The position numbers were made by a program, and so were the translations under genes. Positions 19,401-33,400 of a DNA stretch of 64,000 nucleotides are shown one piece after another. The notes beneath the pieces were generated by a model. The model was given only the letters and a program-made list of their open reading frames with translations. It ran no database searches and had not been told where the DNA came from. The DNA is taken from NCBI GenBank assembly GCA_949775045.1, contig OX459101.1:19106816-19170815 (forward strand), in the 5' to 3' direction. Numbering within the stretch: the stretch's first letter is position 1; each line of letters starts with the position of its first letter. The DNA comes from Metridium senile. Lineage: Eukaryota > Cnidaria > Anthozoa > Actiniaria > Metridiidae.

Positions 19401-22400
19401 CAACGTCGTCAGGCGACCGACGGACCGCTACAAAGATCTTTCGATCCGTCTCGGCTCTTAGCTCACGCAAGAACAAAGAAAACAATGGGAAGGACGGGCG
19501 AGAACGCGCCTCTAGCGGTATTTCAGATTCTGATCGTAATGACGGAGTCCTTGATCGCGCTAGTACGAACGCTGACGGCAAAAATGACCATCAGCAAAAA
19601 GGTGAGAACTTCCAAATAGAACTACGCGAAATGAACTCGAAATTGCATGAAATGACTGCAAAACTCCACGAAGCTGAGCTTGAAAATGACAATTTAAAGT
19701 CTTTAATCGGTGCAAGTTATAAGGGATCGATTAATCCGCCGATTGATGAAGGAGATTCTAATGAAATAGCTTCTAATTCGAAAGGACAGCATAGGACTGT
19801 AGTCTATCAAGTAGAGGATCATTCTAATGAGAGTGTTATAGAAGCAAGTGGTTACGCCGTGCATTTAAACCACTCTAACCACTGCAAGGAGTGCGAAAAA
19901 CTTAAAGAAACTACTATCAAAGCTCTCGTCGAATCGATAGCTCTTCGGAAATACACCCGACAGCTCTCCGAAGCGTTATCGGGCGACGATCAGGCGAAGA
20001 AGAATATTTTTGAAGTGTTGGAAAAAAAGTTGATTTCTTCGCAGACGGAGAAGGAGATTGCGTTAGAAGAGCTAGCTCATGTTATTGAGCAGAGAGATCA
20101 GATTGTAAGCGAGCGAGATAGAGCGTTAGAGGAATGGGGGAAAGCAGCTACGAAATGGGAGAGTACTCTAGATCAAGTTGACTCACTAATGAAAGAACTC
20201 AATAAGGTTAGTTAACAATAATGATGATGATGGTGATGGTGATGATGATGATGGTGATTGTGATGATGATGGTGATGATGGTGGTGGTGATGGTGATGGT
20301 GATGATGATGATGGTGATTGTGATGATGGTGATGATGGTGATGATGATGGTGGTGATGATGGTGATGATGATGATGGTGATTGTGATGATGGTGATGATG
20401 ATGATGATGATATGGTGATGATGGTGATGATGATGGTGATGATGGTGATGATGATGATGGTGATGATGATGGTGATTGTGATGATGGTGATTGTGATAAT
20501 GATGATGATTGTGATGATGGTGGTGGTAATGGAGGAAGGCTTTTACGACTGAAATGGGAAAGTATACTAGGTCAAGTCGACTCTTTAAAAATAATGGTGA
20601 TGATGATGGTGGTGATGATGATGGTGATGATGATGGTGGTGATGATGATGGTGATGATGGTGATGATGATGATGATGATGGTGGTGGTGATGATGGTGGT
20701 GATGGTGATGATGATGATGGTGATGATAGTGGTGGTGGTAATGGGGGGAAGCAGCTACGACTGAAATGGGAAAGTATACTAGGTCAAGTCGACTCTTTAA
20801 AAATTATGGTGATGATTATGGTGGTAATAATGATGGTGATGATGATAATGATGACGGTGATAAGGGTGATTATGATGGAGATGATAACGATGGTGATGAT
20901 GATGACGGTGATAATGGTGATTATGATGGAGATGATAACGATGATGGTGATGGTGATTTTTTTATCCCAAAGTAATCCTCATGGTCAACTTAGTAAGTTT
21001 ACAAACATATATAATTTGATATCTTTGCAAATTGATTTTTTTTGATCACAGGTCAATCAACTACCTTATAGGCCAGACTGTCTAAAATTAGGCCCTTAAT
21101 TAGCATACATGCCTAGTGAATTTTTCATCCCAAAGTGATCCTCATGATCATGTTAATTAGTAAGGTTTACAAACGCTTAAGTTGATATCTCCTTGCAAAA
21201 TGATGATGATAGTGGTCGGGTAGGATGGAATGGGGAAAGCTACTACGAAATGGGAAAGTATACTAAGTCAAGTCGACTATTTAATGATGATGGTGATGAT
21301 TATGGTGGCGGTTGTGATGCTGATGATTATAATGATGACGGTGATAATGGTGATTCTGATGTAATGATAACGATAGTGGTGGTGATTATGGTGGTGATAA
21401 TGATGGTGTTGATAAAGATGGTGATGATAATGATGGTGATGTTGATGGTAGTTGTGGTGGTAGTGGTTGTGGTTGTGGTTGTGGTGGTAATAATGATTGT
21501 GATGATATGATGGTGATGGTGATGAGAATAATATGGTGTTGGTGGTGGTGATGATAATGATGAACACAAATGGATAATAGTAGATGATATAAAAACAAAA
21601 CATTCCAACTAAACTAGAGTAACTTCTGGCCAAAACGTGCACAAATACAACGCGTATAGGAGTAACACTTACCATTTCAAATTTTATTGCATTGTTAAGG
21701 TCAAATCAAGTCGAGAAGATATGGTATTTCAAATCGAAAAAGCGGAATCTAGAATGAAACAAGAAATGGACTCCAGGGAAAAACTACTCGAAGACTTCGC
21801 CGAACTAAACGAACATCTAAACACAACACAACGTGAACGAGTCGATTCGGTATCGGAACACGAAAAAGTCACACGACATCGCTTCGAGCGCGAACAGGAA
21901 CTCCAAAAAACTAAAACTGAGCTAGCGAAAGCACAGCAACGTTGTCTTGAGCTAGATGCAAAGTTAACAAGTCTCGGCGACAAATTCGAGAGCTGTAAGA
22001 AAGAAAAAGACCATGCGAAAGAGCAGTGGAGACATTCCGTGAAAGAAAGGAAGAAACTACACCGCGAGATGGCGGCGATTGTCTTAGCCAGGGACGAAGC
22101 TATACAGAAATGTTTTTCGACCGCGGAGAAGTTAGATAAGTTAAAGGAGGACTATAATCGTTTACTTAATAGACTTGCCCGTACGGGACTTGGCACTAGT
22201 GATACTGGTTCGACTTGCTCGTCTAGGGATTGTCATTTTTGCTCGAGTCAAGATTCGTCTGGAAGCTTTGAGGTAAGCTGGTATCATTCATATTATTTTT
22301 TCCGTCGTTTTGATTGGCCGAAGGAACTGCAAATAACTGCCTACAAATAATAGTCTGCTCATGCGCATTACGTTGCAAAGCTGTTTTGTTGCAGATGATA

Positions 22401-22813
22401 GTCTGCCCATGCGCTTTAACACTACTTCAGTAAACATGTGGCTCGCTTCGATTTCGTCGTTTTTATTCATTATCGTTGAATCCTGGTTAATGAAACGAAC
22501 ATCACGCCAAGACCGAAATGAATGCTGGTTTTGTGCTGGTAATATATATTGAAAATACACTTGTTAACAACAAAATTGATTGTAATACAGTAACAAGCAG
22601 GTGAACCGATACTCACATTTTGTTATTAGTTAGACTTCTTTAGAAAACAAGTCTTATTTCAATACATTATCATGATGATGATGATGGTGGTGGTGCTGAT
22701 GATGATGATGGTGGTGGTGGTGGTGATGATGATGATGACGGTGGTGGTGGTGGTGATGATGATGATGATGGTGGTGGTGGTGATGATGATGATGGTGGTG
22801 GTGGTGGTTCTGC

Positions 22814-22871
<58 letters not shown>

Positions 22872-25800
22872 AGTAAACGACCAATTAATAGCGACACTGA
22901 TTCCACTGTAATCCAAAAACCTCTTATCACCATTCTATCCGCCCATCTTTCCATGCATCCTTTCTCTCTTCCTTGACCCAAGCCTCTACCATAACAACAT
23001 GTACATATGTTACAAAAACCGAAGACCTTTATGCTTTCTACTACAAAAAATCGTTGTCCTGGTTAATACAACAAGCATCAAGCCAAGACCGAAATGCATG
23101 CTGGTTTTGTGCTGCTAAGGTATTGAAATTACACTGAGTTGTCATCAACAAAATTGATTGTAATACAATAACAAGCACGTGAAAACAAGTCTGATTTCAA
23201 TACATTAGCTATATCATCAATAAAAAAATCAATATCAACATCATATCATCACTGTCACCACCACCACCAATATCATCATCATCATCATCATCATCGCCAC
23301 CACTACTATCATCATCATCGTCATCGTCATCGTCATCATCATCATCATCACCAGCATTCATTTCGGTCTTGGCTTGATGCTCGTTGATTAAGCTGGGACA
23401 ACGTTTTTTGCAATATGCATATACGACATTAACGATTACATGTTGATCTTAGGATGTCCAACGACCTGATGGTAAAGAGGTCACCACAATCTTAGGAAAA
23501 GTAAGTATTGTACACACGTTTTTACAGCGATTCCCAGACGCGACCAACTCAATAGACCTTCAATCACAAACGCAAAAGTAGAGTTTTGGTTGTGATAAGT
23601 CAACTTTATTTCCAAACTCTCTGAAATAAAGGTTATACTAGGAAGAAGGTTTGGCAAAAAGACAAATAGAAATTTAAATTGTATCTGGTTTACACAAATT
23701 CTTCGTGTAGTAAATTTATCGCCGATCGATAACGGACAAGTTTGTCTGTGTTACCTTCGCTGCGCTCTCTCGTGAGATGTCAAATAGAACACTCAAAGAT
23801 CAATTCGTATCTCCGCGCGCCCATCGCATCCATGTAATAATCTCTATTTATAAAATAATTTAGATAGTACACGCGCTCTGATTGGTCAAAAACCGTGTTG
23901 GATGAGGCTATCTAAACATGCGCGCGCGTATTGATGGCGCGCGTATTGAGAATTGCTATTCTTATCAGCAATTAAAATGCCGATTTAGCCTCAATAAAAG
24001 CAATATCGCCTAACGGCTCGTGCTTTTCCTACGCTCTCTCGTGTTCTCCCAACATCACGCGTGTTTAGATCAGGCTATATAACACGGAAAATCGTCTTCT
24101 ATTTCTTAAATAACACTCAAATCAAAACAAACATTAACGCAAAGCATGCCGGTAAGTGATCCTGGGTCTTCAAAGAGAAGCTTAAAAATGGTGTTAAAAT
24201 ATCACTCGTACTCCAATAGATAGAGCAAATGCAGTTAAACCATGAAATAATATCAAGTACATTCTAACAAACAGTATTGCGTTACTTCTTAGGAGGATCC
24301 TTTAGAAAGCATTAAGGTTGGTCGTGTCACATGTCACGCCAGGGCGTTCACCGGTATAATGGACATCGATAGAGCACTAGGTGCAGCAAAGAATGTCAGG
24401 TATGTCACGCAACGGCTAATCAATACCCCATTAGTGTACACCCTGCAGGGTGGGGCAAAACAATAGTCACACTCCCCTGCGCCATCTTGAAAAGTAGTCG
24501 GTCCTTTGCATCGAAGCGAGACGAACGTTGAACTTCCAATGATAGAGACCTTTAAACACCTTATGGGAGAATTATTTACGTGTCTCTATCATTGCAAGCT
24601 CAACGTTACCTTTTAAGATGGCGCAGGGAACTGTGAAGGGGATTGCATTGTTATTTCTATTTATTTATTTTCAGTGGCAGGGATATAACGTTTTATATTC
24701 CACAGTAGCAATTTCAATTTTTCAATTTGGTTCTATTTCATGGATATAGTATTTTAGCTCTATTCCACAGTAGCAATTTGATTCTATTTCATGGATATAG
24801 TGTTTGCGCTCTATTCCACAGTAGCAATTTGATTCTATTTCATGGATATACTGTTTGCGCTCTATTCCACAGTAGCAATTTCATTCTATTTCATGGATAT
24901 AGTGTTTGCGCTCTATTCCACAGTAGCAATTTGATTCTATTTCATGGATATAGTGTTTGTGCTCTATTCCAAAGTAGCAATTTGATTCTATTTCATGGAT
25001 ATAGTGTTTGAGCTCTATTCCACAGTAGCAATTTGATTCTATTTCATGGATATAGTGTTTGTGCTCTATTCCACAGTAGCAATTTGATTCTATTTCATGG
25101 ATATAGTGTTCGCGCTCTATTTGCAAGGTAGATGTTTTACTGTTTTCTTTGGTTTTCAGGAAATATGATGAAATCATCTCTATCAATGACATCCCTGTAT
25201 CAGAGAGTGATCAAAACCTTGTACGCTCTTTACTCGATGGAGCTACGTCCGATATTAAACTGGTAAGACCACCACCAGTATACTCATGCACTATTTCATT
25301 CAAAAGTTCAAAAAAAAAGAGATTTGAATGTGTTCAGTGAACTGTTTCCTTGCTAGTTCGTGGTGTTTTTCACACTTTTGAAATTCTCATAACTTCTCAA
25401 GAATTTAATATTTTTGTCTCAAACCTTTTACTTTTGTTGATGTCATTCTAATCTATAATTTTGATGCAGTGGTCAACTAAGGGGCTGTTTATATGAGGGC
25501 GAGTTGTCCCTGCTAGCCGGGATAACTATATTGTTTTGAGTCCCCCGGGGAATACAAAACAAAAGAGTTATCCCGGCTAGCAGGGACAACTCACCTTCAT
25601 ATAAACAGCCCCTAAAATATGAATAGTCCCGTTCACTGTTCCCTGCGCCATCTTGAAAAGTAGCCGGGCCTTTGCATCGAAGCAAGACGAACGTTGAGCT
25701 TGCAATAATAGAGACCTTTTAACATCTTGCTGGACTATTATTCACATGTCTCTATCATTGCAAGCTCAACGTTCGTCTCGCTTCGATGCAAAGGCCCGGC

Positions 25801-28800
25801 TACCTTTCAAGATGGCGCAGGGAACTGTGAAGGGGACCATTTAAAAAAAATCTGATAATGAAGCGGTGGCCATATTGGAATTCTGACTATTTACCAACAG
25901 TCAAACAATGCAAAATGATTACTGTTTGTTTTCCCATCGTTTTTTATAGAGCTCGTACGAATGTCAGATTTGTGTGCTGGATCATTTTACTTGGGGTTTT
26001 TTTTCGCGCATGCGTGATCACTGTGTTACTAACAGTCAAACCATGCAAAATGATATATTACTGATTGTTTTTTCCGATGTTTTTCTTTTTCTTTTCAGAT
26101 TTTAAGGCGGCCTGTAAATAACTGTCTGTACACGTTCGATGTTGAAATGAAGATGCCGAAAAAAGCCAAATCAGGTTAGTTCACTTTATACAACACAAAG
26201 TCGCTCGCCCATTTCGTTATAGACGCACTTGAGGAAATATAAAAAAACTCTTAACATGCTACAGGATCGTGAGTTAGAAAACTGTAGATGGTTATAGCGT
26301 CCCCCTTCTTAAATAAAGATATATAAATATATCTTATTAGACAGTTTGATGTGTAATATGGCTGAACATTTTAAGAGTGAAACGCTGTATTTTGACGAGC
26401 CTTTAGGCGAGTCAAAATGCAAGTCACTGATTACACATCAAACTGCATAATAAGTTATTTATTATCCAACTATCAGAAGAAGAAAAAATTCTCTTGTTTT
26501 TAAGCAAAATATTTTTTACTGGAAAGGCTAGTGTTAGAATTCTCCTGCGATATTTTTACTCATCTAAGACTTGTTGGATGATATTGAGTGACCAATCGTG
26601 GACAAAAATAGCTGACAATGTTTTCACAAGTCTTCATTATTCGCATCAAACTAGAAAGGGGTGCCCTCATGCCCTAATGTTATTTTGTTGTTGTTTGTGT
26701 TGTAGGTTATGGTTTTGACTGCGGCCTGTATGTCAAGGGAACATCAATCGAACAAAGAACACTTGACGTGGGGGACTATATACACAAGGTACGTTTGTTA
26801 ACACAGTATGACAACATCCTCATAACTGTCATCCTGATCAACATCATCGCCATCGTCATTATCATCATAATTAATTCCAAGAAAAAAGATTCTTGCTTAG
26901 TAAAAAAATTAAAAAATTAAAAATTCTTGCTTCTTGTAATTGCTTGAGTAAAAAAAAATGATTTTCGAAAAAAAAATTCGTGCAACACTTTTATCCCAAA
27001 AAAAGTTTTCTGCATTGTGTGTCAGTCGAATAAAAAATTCTTGCACCAATCAAATCTTCCAACCCCCCCCCCCCCCCCCCCCCCCCCACCCCCCCTCTCA
27101 AAAACCTAATGGAGCGCCCCTTAGTTCGCTCCAGATCAGACCGCAACCCGATTATTCATTGGCGATTAGTACGGACAGCAGCAAAGACACTAATATTCTT
27201 ACGATTATATATAACTAGTAATTCTATTTGTTTTCAGATCAACGGCAAACATTTGGATAAGATACTATCATCGTCTGTAGATAAAGTGATCAAGAAATCC
27301 ACAGAAAAAGTGAAATTCCATATCACTAGAACTATCAAATCAAGCCACCATACCCACGACGTAGCGGTAAGACAAAATAAAAAGTAATAGATTGAAATTT
27401 GTAACACCGTAACAAAGTTAATTTAACTTTACTGACTGCGAAGGGCTACAGCTCGAAACGTCAGTAAAGATAAGTTAACATTGTTAGATAGAGGGCAGTA
27501 AAATGAGTGTACCGTCGGCTCTCTGGAAGATTAGCTTCGGCTAAAGGGACTTCCAACGTAAAATATGGCTCTTTACTTTACTTTGAATGGAAACTATCGA
27601 GTAAACTAGTATAGGCTGCGTCGGTGTTTGATATAAACGATAGGTAATAGAATGAAATTTGCAACACCGTAAAAATTGTTGACTTAACTTTACTTAAATG
27701 GAAACTAGCGAATAAACTAGTATAGGCTGCGTCGGTGTTTGATATAAACGATAGGTAATAGAATGAAATTTGCAACACCGTAAAAAGTGCTCCGTTTTAC
27801 GGGTATTTATGGAAAGCAGAGAAGGTCGAAGTGGCGCTTCGAGGCAGCAACGATTTCGGCTCTGTGAGAATAAGAAAAAAAAAAGTTCAAATAACTTGTT
27901 TCAAATCATGATATTGTCACCCCGTTATTGCGGCCAGTTTTTTAGGTCCCGACAAAATGCATGCCCATACATTTGCGTTTTGTACACTCAGATTATTCTT
28001 TTTTATTGCTTTTAGAGCAGTAGAGAGCTTTTGTTGTCCAAGTTACATATAGTTTTTTAATGTAAAGTTATGTCAAGGACGTATTTATAGACGGTTAACA
28101 CCTGAAACAACTCTCTCGAACGACGCCATTTTGGAACTGTTAGCGATGCGACAAAAATGCTTCTGATTGGCTTATACTAGCCGGAAGTGCGCGCGCGCGA
28201 AATAAACTGGAACAGTCAACATAATAACAATTTCATCACATTTTCCTTCAGGGAGGTGAAAGCGACAAGGTCGTCCTAAGACGTCTTCCCGGCATCACTA
28301 GCAAAACCTCCAATGACGTCAATCGACTGTCAATCATCTCCAACGACAGCAGCATATCAATGAGATCGCGTGACTCCCGTCTTTCAGGGGCGTCCAGCCT
28401 CGGTTCCATGGCGTCGAATAACGACTCCTGCTTCGCTGATTCAAGCTCTGATCACTCGGGTCCCATCCACTCGACACCATTCGGCTTGACCGAGCGACCT
28501 CGCATTGCTACTGCTATCTATGTACCATCTGATGAGCAGCTAGATGAACATCCACATTATACAGGTGAGTGGCATGGGTGGCCTAGCGGTGAGAGCGCTG
28601 GCCTCTATCCGCTGTGGTCCATGTTCGAGTCCCGGCTCGGGCATGGATTATATGTGAGTTGAGTTTGTTTGATGTGTTCTTCTCTCCTATGCCACGAGGG
28701 TTTTTCTCTGGGTTATCCGGTTTTTCTCCCCCAGCAAAAATGAACATGTGAGCCGAGTTGTGTGCAAAATATAATTAACGTAGAGGAAGTGAGTGTGTGC

Positions 28801-29535
28801 CTGAGTCTCCACGATTAGTAGGGCACACGTGTCCAGCTAGAAGATTCAGACGTTACAGCAGTTCTCAGTCACACGTGCACCTCACGCATAAAAAGCACCA
28901 CTATAAAACGTGAAGTTGGTGGGCGTCAATCAAACTGTGTTTACACGTTTTATAGCGGTGCTTTTTATGCGTGCGGTGCACGTGTGACTGAGAACTGATG
29001 TAAAAAAGTGATTTATTTACACAGAACTACTGACAACGGATGGGAAGGATAGCGATGATTTAAGGAGACTTAAAGCTATGTCTCAGATGGGACGAAAGTA
29101 TAATAGTACGACGATATTAAGGCCTGGTGGCTATGACTCATCTGGGAGTGATTATGGTCTAACTAGAACCCAGTCTACTATTGCTGCTACTCGGATTGAT
29201 GAGGAAGAGCGGTGGGACGTGGGCTTGGGGCGGACTGGGACTGTTGAGATCTTAGCTCCTGCTAGTGACAGGTAACTCGATGGACATTATATATATTTAA
29301 ATTCGTGTTGTATTTTACGTTGTATTTTGTTTGGTTGCTTGGCTGTTGGTTTGTTCGTTTTTTGTTTTTTGTTTGTAAATTGTTTGTCTGGTTCGTTACT
29401 GTTTTTTTGTTTGTTTGGTTGCTTTTTTGTTTGCTCGTTCGTTTGTTCGTTCGTTTGTCTGTTTGTTTATCGTTCGTTTGTTCGTCTGTCCTTTCGTCCG
29501 TCCGTTCGTCCGTCCGTCCGTTCGTTCGTGTCTTA

Positions 29536-29581
<46 letters not shown>

Positions 29582-30017
29582 TTGTTTGTTTATTCGTTCG
29601 TTCGTTTATCTATCTGTTTGTTTGTTTGTTTGTTTGTTTGTTTGTCTGTTTGTTCGTTCGTTCGTTTGTTTGTTTGTTTATTCGTTCTTTTGTCTGTCTG
29701 TTTGTTTGTTTGTTTGTCTGTTTGTTTGTTTGTTTATTCGTTAGTTCGTTTGTCTGTCTGTTTGTTTGTTTGTCTGTTTGTTCGTTCGTTTGTTTGTTTG
29801 TTTATTCGTTCTTTTGTCTGTCTGTTTGTTTGTCTGTCTGTTTGTTTGTTTGTTTGTTTGTTTATTCGTTCGTTCGTTTGTCTGTTTGTTTGTTTGTTTG
29901 TTTGTCTGTTTGTTCGTTCGTTTGTTTGTTTGTTTATTCGTTCGTTTGTCTGTGTGTTTGTTTGTTTGTTGTTGTTGTTTTTGTCTGTCTATTTGTCTGT
30001 CTGTTTGTCTGTTTGTT

Positions 30018-30052
<35 letters not shown>

Positions 30053-30385
30053 TTGTTTGTTTATTCGTCTGTCTGTTTGTTTGTTTGTTTGTTTGTCTGT
30101 TTGTTCGTTCGTTTGTTTGTTTGTTTATTCGTTCGTTTGTCTGTCTGTTTGTTTGTTTGTTTGTCTGTTTGTTTGTTTATTCGTTCGTTCGTTCGTCTGT
30201 CTGTCTGTTTGTTTGTTTGTTTGGTTGTTTATTCGTTCGTTCGTTTGTCTGTTTGTTTGTTTGTTTGTTTGTCTGTTTGTTCGTTCGTTTGTTTGTTTGT
30301 TTATTCGTTCGTTTGTCTGTGTGTTTGTTTGTTTGTTGTTGTTTTTGTCTGTCTATTTGTCTGTCTGTTTGTCTGTTTGTTTGTT

Positions 30386-30416
<31 letters not shown>

Positions 30417-33400
30417 TCCCTGCGCCATATTGAAAAGTAGCCGAGCCTTTGCATCGAAGCGAGACGAAGGTTGAGCTTGCAATGATAGAGACCTTTTAAC
30501 ACCTCACAGGACAATTATTCACGTGTCTCTATCATTGCAAGCTCAACGTTCGTCTCGTTTCGATGCAAAGTCCTGGCTACCTTTCAAGATAGCGCAGGGA
30601 ACTGTGATGGGAACTATTCTCATATTTGGTGGTTTGTTTTCCAGGGTACGGGTAATGCGGCTAGAGAAAGAAATGTTCCAAAGTCTTGGTCTGGAAGTTT
30701 CTGGAGGCAATCTTGTTGGTATTTATGTCAAAGAATTAACTGATGATTCTGTGTGTAAAATCGCTGGATTGGTAGTCGGTGACAGGCTCATTAAGGTACT
30801 ACAGCTTTTTCAAAAGGTTTGAATACTGAATAGTGCATTGCAAGACCGAAGTGCATTTTGAGTCGTGTAACGTTTATTTATTTTTAGTATAAAACGTTAA
30901 CCGTTCCTCCCCCCCCCCCCCCCCCCTCCCCCAACACTTTTTTCTTTTAATTTGTAGATAGTATATAGTTTGACTGTAAATGTCATTGCTGTTTGTTATT
31001 CAGTTAAACTGTTATGACTTCACACGAACTACACTGGACCATGCTACTCGTATTGTACGGTTACTAAACAGCTGTACGTACGTCAGAATAGAGGCCGAGT
31101 CGGGGGATAGTAAGTATAGTTACATAAAACAACTTATAACTATTTAGAGTGTAATAGTATTAGGTCATCGATTATTTAGTTATTGTCTAAGTCAGTCAGT
31201 CAGTCAGCCAATCAGTCAGTTAGTCGATCAGTAAGCAAGTAGCTCAATCAGTCAGTCAGTCAGTCAGTCAGTCGGCCAATCAGTCAGTCAGTCAGTCAGT
31301 TAGTCAATCAGTCAGTTAGTCAATCAGTAAGCAAGTAGCTCAATCAGTCAGTCAGTCAGTCAGTCAGTCGGCCAATCAGTCAGTCAGTCAGTCAGTCAGT
31401 TAGTCAATCAATCAGTTAGTCAATCAGTAAGCAAGTAGCTCAATCAGTCAGTCAGTCAGCCAATCAATCAGTTAGTCAATCAGTAAGCAAGTAGCTCAAT
31501 CAGTCAGTCAGTCAGTCAGTCAGTCAGTCAGTCAGTCAGTCAGTCAGTCGGTCGGTCAGTCGGTCAGTCAGTCAGTCAGTCAGTCAGTCAGTCAGTCGGC
31601 CAATCAGTCGGTCAGTCGGTCAGTCAGTCAGTCAGTTAGTCAATCAGTCAGTCGGCCAGTCAGTCAGTCAGTAAGTCAGTAAGCCAGACAGTCAGTTAGT
31701 CATTTATCCAGTCAGCCAATAACTGACAATCAGCAAGTCAATCGTTCAGTCAGTCAGCTATCAAACCAGTCCGTCAGTTAATCAATTATAAAGCCAGTCA
31801 TTCAGGCGATTGAGCATGTCATTTTATTCTAGATTATAAAGACGTTTTAAAACAGACTCCGCACGATTCGATCTACGTCAGGTATGTAAATCTTTACCAA
31901 CAAAAAGCCGTCAATTCTAATCCCTGGCTGGACATGTGAAAAACTAGATATATAATACGAATATTAAATAACTGAAATACTTACAGTACGAATCGAAAAA
32001 CCGTGGGCACCCAGAAATATTTAAGAAGCCGTTTATTGTTCATTCAACAACTCACAAACAACTCTCACTTTAAAAAGTTTATCATACTACACATCAGTCA
32101 AACTTCTTGCGGTGATATTAGTTGTTTCTGAGTTGTTCAACGAATGATAAACGATTTCTAAAATATTTCTAGGTGCCCACGGTTTTGTGATTCGCATTGT
32201 AAATACTATAAGCCATTTGTCAAGTACATATTAAACACGTATAAGTACAAGTAAAGTTAAAGTAATAGTTACGTCTTTTTATTTTGTAAGAATTTTGATA
32301 ACATTGATTTGCTTGTTTTCTAGAACGATCAGTTTTTACAAAGCCATGTCGCCAGATGAACTTAGTTTCACGGTTGGCGAAACCTTACATATTATCAACA
32401 CCCGAGCAAACTACGACAAGGCGAAACAGTCCTGGAAGTGGGTTGCTATGAGAAAAGACGGCAAGAATATCGACGAGGGACTGGTGCCGTGTATGGGAAG
32501 GTAAGGTGACAAAATATCAAGAACACGAGCAATTTTTCTTGGCGAGTTTTCCTTGATAATTTCATTGCTCAACAGTTTTCCCTTGACAAGTTTCCCTTGA
32601 CAATTTCATTGCTCGTGAAGGCGATCAGCAATTTTTCATTGACAAGTTTTTCTTGCTCATTTCATTGCTCGTGAAGACGATCAGCAATTTTTCATTGACA
32701 AGTTTTCCTTGACAAATTCATTACTCAAAAAATCCCAAGCAAAGCACTAAAAAAAGACCAATTAACAATAGAAAACACATTTGAATTTACTCTGAATTGA
32801 GGCTATCCCTGTGCAAATGCGCCTTTTGTCAAATAGTACAGCGGTGCTAGATAACATGAAACTGGTCTATTAATTAACAATAGAAAACACATTTGAATTT
32901 ACTCTGAATTGAGGCTATCCCTGTGCAAATGCGCCTTTTATCAAATAGTACAGCGGTGCTAGATAACATGAATTTGGCCTGTTCTTTACTAATAGTAAAG
33001 AAGTTCCCTGCGCCATTTTAAAAGGCAGCCAGGCCTTTGCATCGAAGCGAGACGAACGTTGAGCTTTCAATGATAGAGACCTTTTAACAGTTATGGGACA
33101 ATTATTCACGTGTCTCTATCATTGCAAGCTCAACGTTCGTCTCCATTCGATGCAAAGGCCCGGCTACCTTTCAAGATGGCGCAGGGAACTGTGAAGGGGA
33201 CTATTGAAACTTAATTGTATTCTGTTCTATTCCCAGTCTTCCAGATGAAGTCGAGACGGCCATCACAGCTTCTCAAGTCATAGCGAAACTAGACGCTGAA
33301 TCTGTAGAGGATCTTGGTAGTGATGATGGTGGAGCGACCATGAAGCGAGGGGGATCAGAGAGAAGGAGTTTCTTACAACGATACAGAAAAATGCGAAAAC

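Noticed and set aside
24727..25192. Possible secreted repeat protein of 17-residue units
   Set aside because: The 51-bp minisatellite is open in both directions, lies in an intron, and recurs elsewhere without gene context.
29305..30482. 389-residue Cys/Leu/Phe/Val-rich frame
   Set aside because: Reading of a (TTTG)n/(TCTG)n array in an intron of the DLG5-like gene; all three frames are equally open.
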